DNA from: a virus
Virus record (IMG/VR): IMGVR_UViG_3300031718_000009
Location: 1 to 63,967 of that record
Reading direction: 5' to 3' (one strand)
Length of the DNA stretch: 63,967 nt
Positions 49,702 to 57,662 of the stretch are shown piece by piece. A model generated the notes under the pieces. That model searched no databases. It worked only from the letters and a program-made list of their open reading frames with translations, and was not told the origin of the DNA. The position numbers and the translations under genes were made by a program. Positions within the stretch are counted from its first letter, which is position 1. Each line of letters opens with the position of its first letter.

Positions 49702-50599
49702 GTGGCCCCACACTGTTCGAAAGCAGCCAGGGCATACCGTTGGGGTCTCCCGCAACAAACCATGATGGAACATTTTGAGGGGTCACATCGCTGGTCACAT
49801 TTCCTTGTGTCGCGTCGAATGAAAGAATAGGAGTCATGTTGCCAGGCCCCGGCCCAGAATAGGACAGAGCTGGGAAAAGGGCTCGTCCATTGTGGTCAAT
49901 GGTATGGCCTACTTGAGCGCTCGACAGCCATGTGGCAGGATTCCCCGCGTCCTCTATTTCTTGCTCTGTTGGGAAATCGCTCACGCTGCCGCTGATAGGA
50001 TGATGCGGAGCCGGCGCATTCCAATCCGGCAGATCGACAGGCCAATCATCAACTCCATTCCCCATGAACCATGCCGGATGATCGGCGGGGGAAAGCCACA
50101 TTTCAAGAGGATGACTTACACTGGCGCCCATAAGCGCCTTAGTTATATCTTGGCGAGTAGCGCGCCTCCCCGTATTACTTAGCCCTCGTATGCTGATCAC
50201 GCCGGGGGTCTCGATTTCTGTCCTCATGCGAGCGGTTTGCTCTTGACCAAAGACGAAGATCGCGAAACCAGTTGGGCCAAAGTACGGAGCGTCTGCCCAT
50301 AAATCGCCTGGTACACTCTGCACGCCCAATTGGCCTAGCGCCCGCTGTACGGCTGCTCCGGGGCCACCTGGATAAGCAGAAGACCGCGACGCAATAGAGG
50401 CGGTAGCAGGATCGAGATTAGTTGGAACACCAGGAATGACGAAATCGTACGAGGATGGCGTGTTGCCGTGAGGGTTCCACGTGTCTGCCGTGCCGCCATG
50501 CCCACTTGACGACCACCACGGGATTGTCGTGCCAGGCTGCCCATTTGGTCTATCTGGGGTAACTAAAACTTCCGGCAGCTCACCACCATCGTAAGGCAT
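49676..50599 (-). CDS. Hypothetical virion protein
   Basis: This is 307 residues, Pro/Gly/Ser/Trp-rich with many turns (GTTIPWWSSSGHGGTADTW). It lacks recognised domains; FVFGQEQTARMRTEIETPGVI is the most ordered part. It lies between the portal region and scaffold genes, so it is probably structural. Confidence 0.5.
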   Translation of the reverse strand: MPYDGGELPEVLVTPDRPNGQPGTTIPWWSSSGHGGTADTWNPHGNTPSSYDFVIPGVPTNLDPATASIASRSSAYPGGPGAAVQRALGQLGVQSVPGDLWADAPYFGPTGFAIFVFGQEQTARMRTEIETPGVISIRGLSNTGRRATRQDITKALMGASVSHPLEMWLSPADHPAWFMGNGVDDWPVDLPDWNAPAPHHPISGSVSDFPTEQEIEDAGNPATWLSSAQVGHTIDHNGRALFPALSYSGPGPGNMTPILSFDATQGNVTSDVTPQNVPSWFVAGDPNGMPWLLSNSVGPPSYFGPWP

Positions 50600-50610
50600 T
50601 TACAATCTCC

Positions 50611-51360
50611 TCATCGCATCGGCCCGAAGTTGAGAGGGCCGCCGAGTGTCCTGTATGGTGTTTGCGTGAACGTTGGAAGGATTGTAGCCGGGGCCAAACT
50701 ACCTGTTGGGGGGTGAGGAGTCCCGGAGCAAGTGATCACGTACATTATATTATTAGCTGCGAGGATATTCGCAGCGCTTGACGAACCGAACCCAAGTGAA
50801 CCGGCACCAAAGTAGACACCAGAGAATTGCCATGCGCCTGAGACACTATCGATATACAGGTAGTAGCGTCTCACAACGACGCCGCTTATAATTTGAGACC
50901 CCAATGCCGCGCCGATCGCCTCATCTGCCGCTGTAAAATCGGACGCCGCGGACGGAGAGTTGCCTGGAATGTTCCAGACATAATAGTTGTTATTTCCCGC
51001 GGGCGGCGAACCACCGCCCATGCCTGATGTCATTATGCTGGGGAACGCGCCGACCGTTGTCCATGTATAGGCCGTTCCAGGGCCAGGGTCAGCGACTGGC
51101 ACGGTATTCGAACCGGAATTGGGATGAGCCACGCCGGAGCACGAAACTGTTGCAACCGTGAAAATCCCACTGGCATTATAAACGTATGTGACCCAAAGAT
51201 ATCCCCACATACCAAGCGGCGAGCTGTCTACGTAACGCCAGGAGTCTGCCGGGGGATTGCCGAGCGCAAGTGCGATCTTGGAAATAGTCTCGTCACGATC
51301 CGACACCGCGGCTGTTGGAGGGATTACGACATTCAGTCTGTTTATTGATGATCCAATCAC
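50611..51360 (-). CDS. Hypothetical beta-rich virion protein
   Basis: This is 249 residues with many Gly/Ser/Thr/Tyr strands (MWGYLWVTYVYNASGIFTVA; VRRYYLYIDSVSGAWQFSGV). Directly downstream of the portal gene. Probably a surface or fibre component; family not recognised. Confidence 0.5.
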   Translation of the reverse strand: MIGSSINRLNVVIPPTAAVSDRDETISKIALALGNPPADSWRYVDSSPLGMWGYLWVTYVYNASGIFTVATVSCSGVAHPNSGSNTVPVADPGPGTAYTWTTVGAFPSIMTSGMGGGSPPAGNNNYYVWNIPGNSPSAASDFTAADEAIGAALGSQIISGVVVRRYYLYIDSVSGAWQFSGVYFGAGSLGFGSSSAANILAANNIMYVITCSGTPHPPTGSLAPATILPTFTQTPYRTLGGPLNFGPMR

Positions 51361-51375
51361 AACATTCTCCTTTGT

Positions 51376-54039
51376 TTATGCCGCTGGTGCCATCTCAGGC
51401 GCAGGGTTCTGTGTGGGCATCATGCCCGGATTCTGCGTTGGCTGATTTGCGCCGCCGGCCGTTCCGCTGCTCGCGTTGCCCATGGTATTGCCAAAGAGCT
51501 TCGCAAGGTCTGAATTTTGCGCTGTACGCGCCTGGTGCGCATGGTCCTGCGCCTGCGAATGCAGCTTGTGGACATGATCGGCGGCTTGCTTGCCGCGGTC
51601 ATGCCCCATCGAGACAACGTTCTTGGCGAGCTCCGCGCGCGCGCGCATTTTCTCAAGCTCGATTTTCGCAGCGTCCTGGCGGTCCTTTTGGGCGATTGCG
51701 GCCATTTTCGTCTGGTTATCTTGCTGATTCTTCTGCGCGGCGATCATGTTGGCCTGGCGCTTTACGTCCTGCTCGGCCATCATCGCCTGCGCCTTCGGGT
51801 CCGGCGCCTGCCCTTGTGCCCCGCCGAGATCGACAAAGAAGCGGTCGCCGCCGTCGCGGAAGCCAGCCGCGCCGAATACCGTGTTGATGATTTCCTCGAC
51901 GTTTGGAGTTGGCGGCTTGATCACGCCGGCCGCGACGAATGGCTCAAGCACCCCCCCAATCGTTTGCGCGGCCATTTGGAATTTCTGCAGCCGCTGCATC
52001 GGCAAATTCGCAGCACCAACCCCAACTTTGATCGTGAGGCTCGTTTCCGCCGTAAGCAGGTTGTCGGTTATCTCAGACATTCCAAATCTCTGAAATAACC
52101 GCGCCTTCTCGCCAGCAATCGCCAAAACAGTCTCGTCGCTCTCGTAATACTCTTCCAGGTGCATGACCTGGTTGAGGACCGGCGCGACCCATGTCTCGGT
52201 TTCGACCGATAGATCGAACTCGGACGTTGACGACGCATCGCCGGCGAGCAGGTTCATCCCGCCGACCGTCTCATTGAGCTGCCGGTTTGTCTGGACGGTT
52301 CCCATGTTCATGACGCCGGCCAGGCTGTCGAAGTCGCTATTGAGCTGGGCATCCTGTTGCGCCGCGGATTGCGGGATATCCGGGATTTGCGCCCATTCGA
52401 CATCACCCGGATTGGTGATCATGATGATGCGATCGGCGCCGCGCTTCTGGATCGCCTTGAGATCGACATCCGCACCACGTTTGACCACGGCGGGCGGAGA
52501 GACACACTGCTTCAAGTGATCAAGCCGAAGGTTGACTTGATCGTTCAATTCGAGCTGGAGCGGCTGCCAGGACTCGACCGGCGACATGGGGTAGGGGCGG
52601 AACGCCTCGATTGCCCCAAGGCCAATAACGATCGGCCGCGCGCCGCCCTGTTCCGGGTAGGCGTCAGCGGTTAAGACAGGATCGGACAGCATCCGCGTGA
52701 TGCCGAGGGTCCAAAACGTGTAATCCGCCCCGCCGATTCGCATGTACCATTCGTAAAGCCAGACCCTTCCGAACGTACCGCTGACCATCATCATCGGGTC
52801 TGTGCCCTCGTTACGGGCTACCCGGCTTGCGATGCTGTCCGAGGGGCCGGACGTCGGCGAGACGGCTGATCTGAACACCTCGATCGGCGTATCGACGAAC
52901 GGAATTTTTTTACTCTGGCCTTGCGAGCGCGAGACGAGCAGCCATGCGTCGTCAGCGCTCATCGGATGCGCGATGCGAAGGTACTGCGCGGATTGGGCCG
53001 GGTCCGTCCAGTCGCAATTCGGATCGAAGATTACGTTCTCCGGCGGGAAAAGCTGAATGTCCGGCCGGTCCTCGATGACCCGTGTCTTTTGCGGCTCCTC
53101 CGGCTCGAACGGAGGCGATTGGATCGACGCCTGCAATTGTCCTGGCGGATTGGGCGGTGGCGCGGGCTGCGCAGGAGGAGCACCGCCGAGCGGCGCTCCT
53201 CCTGGCCCAGGAGGGCCGCCTGGCGCTGGTTGCGCCCCCCCTGGAACTTGAGACCCTGGAGCCGGCGGGGGAGCGCCTGCACCAGCCCCGGACGGTGATA
53301 TGGTTGCCGGCGGCGGCGGCGGCGCTCCCCCTGGCATCCCGCCTCCTCCTAGCCCCATGGATGACGGCCCTGGCGGCGGAATGCTTTGGGACAAAGCGAA
53401 ACTTTGTTCGTTTTTGCGCTCATTCTCACCGCGGGCGTCGGTTTTCTCCTCCTTGAAAATCCACGACTGCTTTGAGACGCAGAGCCCGGTGATCTGCATC
53501 GTCTGGACGGCGCCGGATGCGGTCAGGAACCATTTGATCCCGTTGCGTTTGGTCTCGCGGGCCAGGCGATAATTTAGCAGCTCTTGCTTGAGTGCCGCGC
53601 TTGCGGCCTGTACCTGATCAGCCTCGTTCTCGGGAGTGATCGAAACCACATCACCAGTCGAAAACAGCGCCGTCGCGGCTGCCTGCATCTTCTTACGAAC
53701 CGCGTCGCGCGTCTTCGGGCGAAATGTCTTCGACCGCCCGGAAAAACGCGAATGAAGATATTTCGAGCCCTCAAAATGCTGCGAGCGATAGGCCCGATAA
53801 TTTCTGGCCCAAAACGAACGAACTGCCGTCTGGAAGAACGTGGCACCTTGGCTCTCCGCTTCTTGGGCAAGTCTCAATATCTGGCCGGGGCGAAACGCTT
53901 CCTCTTCCAAGAGCACGCGCGGATCGTCACTCTCGGAAGCTGTCGGGCCTCCCGAAGTTCCACCTTGCGCGCCACGAAAGCCAGGGGTTGATTGGTCACT
54001 GCCATCAACCGGAAAGTTCCCGGCTAGCGTTGGGATCAT
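51376..54039 (-). CDS. Portal protein
   Basis: This is 887 residues. The N-terminus reads as a podovirus portal (FFQTAVRSFWARNYRAYRSQ; DAVRKKMQAAATALFSTGDV) and the second half contains the stem region and TNRQLNETVGGMNLLAGDAS. A long Pro/Gly-rich insert (residues about 220-305) splits the portal fold and is unusual. The C-terminal 150 residues are a Gln/Lys-rich coiled coil (barrel-like) and a Pro/Ala tail. The portal forms the ring through which DNA is packaged. Confidence 0.8.
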   Translation of the reverse strand: MIPTLAGNFPVDGSDQSTPGFRGAQGGTSGGPTASESDDPRVLLEEEAFRPGQILRLAQEAESQGATFFQTAVRSFWARNYRAYRSQHFEGSKYLHSRFSGRSKTFRPKTRDAVRKKMQAAATALFSTGDVVSITPENEADQVQAASAALKQELLNYRLARETKRNGIKWFLTASGAVQTMQITGLCVSKQSWIFKEEKTDARGENERKNEQSFALSQSIPPPGPSSMGLGGGGMPGGAPPPPPATISPSGAGAGAPPPAPGSQVPGGAQPAPGGPPGPGGAPLGGAPPAQPAPPPNPPGQLQASIQSPPFEPEEPQKTRVIEDRPDIQLFPPENVIFDPNCDWTDPAQSAQYLRIAHPMSADDAWLLVSRSQGQSKKIPFVDTPIEVFRSAVSPTSGPSDSIASRVARNEGTDPMMMVSGTFGRVWLYEWYMRIGGADYTFWTLGITRMLSDPVLTADAYPEQGGARPIVIGLGAIEAFRPYPMSPVESWQPLQLELNDQVNLRLDHLKQCVSPPAVVKRGADVDLKAIQKRGADRIIMITNPGDVEWAQIPDIPQSAAQQDAQLNSDFDSLAGVMNMGTVQTNRQLNETVGGMNLLAGDASSTSEFDLSVETETWVAPVLNQVMHLEEYYESDETVLAIAGEKARLFQRFGMSEITDNLLTAETSLTIKVGVGAANLPMQRLQKFQMAAQTIGGVLEPFVAAGVIKPPTPNVEEIINTVFGAAGFRDGGDRFFVDLGGAQGQAPDPKAQAMMAEQDVKRQANMIAAQKNQQDNQTKMAAIAQKDRQDAAKIELEKMRARAELAKNVVSMGHDRGKQAADHVHKLHSQAQDHAHQARTAQNSDLAKLFGNTMGNASSGTAGGANQPTQNPGMMPTQNPAPEMAPAA

Positions 54040-54407
54040 TGTGGGACCGCGCTCTTACGCCCGACCTTTGCGCGGGCCTCGAGGAACGCAACCTCAGCCA
54101 TTTTCATCGGCGAGCGTGGGATTTTGTAGCGCACGAGGAGATCGCTCGCCGCTTCGAGCGAATATCGTCTCATGTCGTTCTCTGTGCAAAGAAAGCAGCC
54201 CGGCACGATTTGATAGGTATGTGGTGGAAGCAGAACAGGCAGCGAGATCGCCGCGCCGCGGTATTGGCCGGTTAAATTCACCTTCACCGTCCAGATAAAT
54301 CCAGGATACTTACGCTCGATGAATTCTAGAATGCGGCGCGCCATTTCGATTTCGCGACGAGCGATCGAGGCGCTTTCCGCGCCTTCCGAGGTTTGGTTGG
54401 CAATCAT
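54036..54407 (-). CDS. Hypothetical protein upstream of the portal
   Basis: This is 123 residues, helical start (SIARREIEMARRILEFIERK), beta middle with GAAISLPVLLPPHTYQIVPG and basic end. ATGA overlap with the portal gene. Similar small genes precede portals in other podophages; function unknown. Confidence 0.55.
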   Translation of the reverse strand: MIANQTSEGAESASIARREIEMARRILEFIERKYPGFIWTVKVNLTGQYRGAAISLPVLLPPHTYQIVPGCFLCTENDMRRYSLEAASDLLVRYKIPRSPMKMAEVAFLEARAKVGRKSAVPQ

Positions 54408-54410
54408 GTC

Positions 54411-54917
54411 TCACAGACCGCCGCTCGTCGTGTGAACGGGGCCAACCGCAGCACTGACCGCCTCGGCGCCGGCCCCTATACTGTTGACCCCCTCAACGCC
54501 TGCCGACAGCATGGCACCGGCATCGCCAACAGTCGGAACGTAGAATTTCGACGCGGCGCCGATGATCGGAACGCCGTTGCGAAACCAGCGATAGACAAAC
54601 TCCGTTGGCGATCCTGTCCACACTCCGGTCGGGACTTTGAGCGTTATCCCAACGACTGGCGGCAACCCTTGGGAAATGACCGGGATTGCAGTGTTGGCGG
54701 GTGCCCCGCTAACCGGCGGCGCGTAAGGTCCTAAGACGTAGGGATCGCCGTAGAAGTTGCGGGCGCGGTGCCCGGCCTCCCCGAACGGGTACATTAGCTC
54801 GTCGTGCTTATCGCGTTCGAATGTCGGCTCGAGGTCGAGGACGACGCGCAGGAACGGGATCGCGATCGAAGTGACAGTCCGGCTCGACGCCTGTGTCGGG
54901 GGCGCTGGGTTGGTCAT
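54411..54917 (-). CDS. Protein with an Ig-like domain
   Basis: This is 168 residues starting MTNPAPPTQASS at a TAATG overlap. Residues 80-160 have the pattern GVWTGSPTEFVYRWFRNGVP, closely matching the Ig-like domain of the secreted hydrolase (GVFTGSPTSVAYKWLRNGTA). Ig-like domains on phage particles help bind cell surfaces. Confidence 0.6.
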   Translation of the reverse strand: MTNPAPPTQASSRTVTSIAIPFLRVVLDLEPTFERDKHDELMYPFGEAGHRARNFYGDPYVLGPYAPPVSGAPANTAIPVISQGLPPVVGITLKVPTGVWTGSPTEFVYRWFRNGVPIIGAASKFYVPTVGDAGAMLSAGVEGVNSIGAGAEAVSAAVGPVHTTSGGL

Positions 54918-55111
54918 TAGGCGCCATCCGCACAAGAAAGAACGAAGTATGAATGACCTGTGTTTGGAATTTCGGTAAGACCATTCGCAAAACCAAACGT
55001 AAGGTTAGTCAGCGCCGTCTCGCAAAGCTCCCGTGAGGTATATTCAATGTGTCTGGTCTCGTGGCACGCGGAAGCTCTACACGTCATCCACACGAGGAAA
55101 ACAGCCATCAT
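54917..55111 (-). CDS. Small membrane or secreted protein
   Basis: This is 64 residues starting MMAVFLVWMTCRASACHE. The first 15 residues may be a signal. Four cysteines in the remainder (SACHE, LCETA, LSCADG) may form disulphides. Confidence 0.5.
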   Translation of the reverse strand: MMAVFLVWMTCRASACHETRHIEYTSRELCETALTNLTFGFANGLTEIPNTGHSYFVLSCADGA

Positions 55112-55116
55112 TTTCT

Positions 55117-55203
55117 CTATAACCCCGTCATCGCGATAAGATCGATGACAGCGGCGATACCGAAGCAAAGACCGCCAACGTCGAGCAGGAGCCGGATGAT
55201 CAT
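55117..55203 (-). CDS. Membrane micro-protein
   Basis: This is 28 residues with one membrane segment (LLLDVGGLCFGIAAVIDLIA). ATGA overlap at its start. Ends six bases before the next start. Confidence 0.5.
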   Translation of the reverse strand: MIIRLLLDVGGLCFGIAAVIDLIAMTGL

Positions 55204-55379
55204 TTGCGCTTCGACTTCGCGTTTGATTTGTTCACCGCCGCGTTACCGGCACGAACGGCGCGCCCCTCATCGCCAGTGGATTTGAGAACCGAATTTGATG
55301 CCTCGGCGAACGCGCGTTTTGATTTCGCCGTCTTCGCCTTTTTCGTGTGCCTCGTCGCATCGGCTGGAGTCCACGGCAT
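55200..55379 (-). CDS. Small basic MPWTPADATRH-type protein
   Basis: This is 59 residues with a strong GGAGG ribosome site. The sequence (MPWTPADATRHTKKAKTAK; GRAVRAGNAAVNKSN) matches the style of short basic proteins widespread in phages of soil bacteria, near packaging and portal genes. It overlaps the 55267-55500 frame by 113 bp. Confidence 0.65.
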   Translation of the reverse strand: MPWTPADATRHTKKAKTAKSKRAFAEASNSVLKSTGDEGRAVRAGNAAVNKSNAKSKRK

Positions 55380-55500
55380 GTCGATTTTCCTCCAAAAGCG
55401 CGCGCAGGAACCGCATATTTTGTTCTTCGCTTATCCGAACCGGCGGATCAGCTTTCATGATGTCCATGTCGTACTCTGGTCTTCTTCTCGGCTTCCGCAT
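55267..55500 (-). CDS. Small charged ORF, overlapping
   Basis: This is 77 residues (MRKPRRRPEYDMDIMKADPP onward). The start is coupled to the upstream micro-gene by TGATG, which argues for translation, yet half of it lies over the stronger small basic gene in another frame. Both may be made. The N-terminal half looks more protein-like than the C-terminal half. Confidence 0.4.
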   Translation of the reverse strand: MRKPRRRPEYDMDIMKADPPVRISEEQNMRFLRALLEENRHAVDSSRCDEAHEKGEDGEIKTRVRRGIKFGSQIHWR

Positions 55501-55595
55501 CAGTCTCTTCTGGCGATGAGCGCGACAAAATAAAAAATTGTTACCACACTCCCGACGACAAGCCCGATGATGAGCCCGGCTAGGAACATTGGCAT
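55500..55595 (-). CDS. Membrane micro-protein
   Basis: This is 31 residues, a single Gly/Val-rich membrane helix (FLAGLIIGLVVGSVVTIFYF) with a basic end (ARRD). TGATG overlap with the next start. Confidence 0.5.
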   Translation of the reverse strand: MPMFLAGLIIGLVVGSVVTIFYFVALIARRD

Positions 55596-55600
55596 GACAC

Positions 55601-55792
55601 CTATTTGCCCTTGCCGAGTTTAGCGTCCGCCCTGCGGTCGATCTTGGCTTTTAGAGCTGGGCTTGCGTGCTGGGCCGCGCGAGCCTTCGCGTCCCTGGCG
55701 TGAGATTTATCTTCGACCGGATAAGTACGATTAGGACCAGCGAATGCTGAGTCCGGTAGAGCGTTTCGCGCTTTCGCGGTGAGCTTGGCCAT
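55601..55792 (-). CDS. Small basic protein
   Basis: This is 63 residues starting MAKLTAKARNALPDSAFAGP, then YPVEDKSHARDAKARAAQH. Short proteins of this pattern are very common in phages of soil bacteria and are often called head-related without proof. TGATG overlap at its start. Confidence 0.7.
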   Translation of the reverse strand: MAKLTAKARNALPDSAFAGPNRTYPVEDKSHARDAKARAAQHASPALKAKIDRRADAKLGKGK

Positions 55793-56046
55793 CACTCGAC
55801 CTCGCAAAGTTCCTTAGCGGCGATGGGATTCTTTTCTATGATGTCTTGCGCCATCGAGCTGCGCGGAGCTGGCTTGCGCACCTTATCGCGGCCCTTGGAC
55901 GGCGGAACGAATTGCACAGAAACGACCCGTTGATCTGTGTTGACTCGTTCATGAGCTATCACGCGCCAATCGGACGATGACCACCACATTGCGTAGCGGG
56001 TAAACGTCCCGTCGCCGTTGGGATAGTAGGTTCGGTCAGCGTCCAC
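55792..56046 (-). CDS. Hypothetical protein
   Basis: This is 84 residues, GTG start, beta-rich N-terminus (TYYPNGDGTFTRYAMWWSSS, VVSVQFVPP) and helical end (SMAQDIIEKNPIAAKELCE). Function unknown. Confidence 0.6.
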   Translation of the reverse strand: MDADRTYYPNGDGTFTRYAMWWSSSDWRVIAHERVNTDQRVVSVQFVPPSKGRDKVRKPAPRSSMAQDIIEKNPIAAKELCEVE

Positions 56047-56200
56047 GGCCGCTCTTCTTCATGAACGGTGGCGCCATGCCTTTGCCGGACTTGCCGTCGC
56101 GCTTGTCCTGCGCTGCGTCGGTCTTGCTGCCTTCCGGCTTGCCGTGCTTTTTGTCGGCCTTCTTATCCTTGGCCGATTTCTCGAATGCTGCGGGTTTCAT
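56036..56200 (-). CDS. Small Lys/Gly-rich protein
   Basis: This is 54 residues with many Lys/Asp/Gly (KKADKKHGKPEGSKTDAAQD) and a C-terminal APPFMKKSG. Very similar styled small proteins accompany structural genes in many phages. Overlaps the next start by 11 bp. Confidence 0.6.
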   Translation of the reverse strand: MKPAAFEKSAKDKKADKKHGKPEGSKTDAAQDKRDGKSGKGMAPPFMKKSGRGR

Positions 56201-56210
56201 TGTTATCTCC

Positions 56211-56243
56211 TAAAGAGCCGGCGAGCCTCAGGAACCCGCCGGC
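56211..56243 (-). terminator. GC-rich hairpin, possible weak leftward terminator
   Basis: On the minus strand GCCGGCG (56243-56237) and CGCCGGC (56223-56217) form a 7-bp stem followed by TCTTTA. The T-run is short, so it would be a leaky terminator or a processing hairpin. The rest of the gap 56201-56322 holds a 14-bp palindrome (GCCGCGATCGCGGC, near 56308) but no gene. Confidence 0.45.
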
Positions 56244-56322
56244 CTAGTCATGGGATTTTGCCATGTCCCCGCGCCAGCTTTGGCGGCTGACGCGAAGCTG
56301 TTTTATGCCGCGATCGCGGCTG

Positions 56323-56982
56323 TTAGTTCATCGCATTTATCTCAAAAAAGAACAGAACGATGTCGGCAACGGCAGTCGTGGCATTGCCCGTAACCGCGAT
56401 GATGATCGCGGCGTTTTCAGGCGCTGTCGGTAACACCGGAATACCGAGCGCGCCAGCGGCGCCCAACCCAAGGTGCGTAGAACCGAAAATGGCGCCAGTG
56501 CATTGGGCGTACTGCGTGTTCGAGCCAGCGGCACCGGCCTTGAAGACGTTCGCGGAGAGCGTCCATCCAGCGTTTACCGTCGTTTGGGCGCCAGTGTCGG
56601 CGATGAGCGTGCCGCCGGACACCGTGCTACCAACAACCGCGGCGGTGCAGGCCCAATAGAGACGCACCGTCTTGTTGGTGGCGTTGGTCGGCCCGGATCG
56701 GCCGGCCGCGGTCAGAGCAATGCCGCGCCCGGCGATATCAAGTGTGCCGGCCGGAAGCGTGTAAACGGCGAGCACATTGTCCGCGCCGGTCGCACCCGGA
56801 TTGATACCAGTGGCAGAAACCTGCCGAAAGATATTGCCTTCCCTCGACATTGCGGCGAGCCCACCACCGAACGGCTCGACGAAGTTTGGATTTTGATAAA
56901 TGTCGTTAAAGACCGCATCGACGCCGTAGCCGTCCTCTTGCGGGTTGACGTATTTCTGAGTTGTGCCGGTCGGCGCTACCAT
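56323..56982 (-). CDS. Tail-associated protein with shared N-terminal motif
   Basis: This is 219 residues. The N-terminus carries NPQEDGYGVDAVFNDIY, which matches the large spike (APEDNFGVDAIFTDIY); it is probably a virion-anchoring segment. The body is beta-rich with Gly/Ala/Thr runs (AGTLDIAGRGIALTAAGR; TLIADTGAQTTVNAG) like a compact jelly-roll. Confidence 0.55.
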   Translation of the reverse strand: MVAPTGTTQKYVNPQEDGYGVDAVFNDIYQNPNFVEPFGGGLAAMSREGNIFRQVSATGINPGATGADNVLAVYTLPAGTLDIAGRGIALTAAGRSGPTNATNKTVRLYWACTAAVVGSTVSGGTLIADTGAQTTVNAGWTLSANVFKAGAAGSNTQYAQCTGAIFGSTHLGLGAAGALGIPVLPTAPENAAIIIAVTGNATTAVADIVLFFFEINAMN

Positions 56983-56992
56983 CGTTGTCTCC

Positions 56993-57538
56993 TTAGTGGG
57001 TGAAGCCCCAAAGAATCACAGTGATTCCGGTTCCCGTGGCGTCTGCGGTGGTTGCAAGCGAGATGGCGGTATTGACGGCGCTGGCCGCGAGGCACGGGTT
57101 ATAATTTCGGATGAATGTCGCGCCTGGCGCGACGAGGGCTTGGAAACCCTGATAGGTAATCGTGCCGCCGAGAACACCAGTCAGCGTCATTGGGCTAACG
57201 CTTCCGGTCGCGCTACCTACTGCGTCAACCTCGATACCGCAGATATAGTTGGTCTTGCCGGGGACTGCGGCCATCGTCGCGGTGACGATGCCGGTCGTGC
57301 CCGATGCGTTGTTGACCGTCGTCGCGCCCGGCGTCAGGCAGTTGTTCGGGTTGTAGGCATCGCAGACTGCGACGTTCCCCGAGAGGATGCCGACCGGTCC
57401 GGGATTTGGATTGCTGTTCTGGACGGTCTGAGCGGCCACCGTCTCGCCGAACAGGACGAAGACACCCGGCGGCAAAGCCCAATCGACAAACAGATATGCG
57501 AGGATCGATGCAAGAAAAAGCCGGCTCGTGTGTCTCAT
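56993..57538 (-). CDS. Exported or membrane-anchored beta-rich protein
   Basis: This is 181 residues with a long signal-like N-terminus (FLASILAYLFVDWALPPGVF) ahead of a beta-rich, Thr/Gly/Ala-rich body with several cysteines (AVCDAYNPNNC, YICGIE). It sits between two tail-spike genes. The third late protein with an export signal. Confidence 0.55.
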   Translation of the reverse strand: MRHTSRLFLASILAYLFVDWALPPGVFVLFGETVAAQTVQNSNPNPGPVGILSGNVAVCDAYNPNNCLTPGATTVNNASGTTGIVTATMAAVPGKTNYICGIEVDAVGSATGSVSPMTLTGVLGGTITYQGFQALVAPGATFIRNYNPCLAASAVNTAISLATTADATGTGITVILWGFTH

Positions 57539-57545
57539 TTGACCG

Positions 57546-57662
57546 TCATCTCCAAACGTTCTGTGTCACTATCAACACAAGCCACGCTATGCTGGCGACC
57601 GCGGCGATTGCGAGAAGCAGCTTGATCCATAATGTCTGTTCTTGATTGAAGTTGTAGTTCAT
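57546..57662 (-). CDS. Membrane micro-protein
   Basis: This is 38 residues with a membrane segment (LWIKLLLAIAAVASIAWLVL). Starts directly after the spike stop (TAAATG). Confidence 0.5.
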   Translation of the reverse strand: MNYNFNQEQTLWIKLLLAIAAVASIAWLVLIVTQNVWR

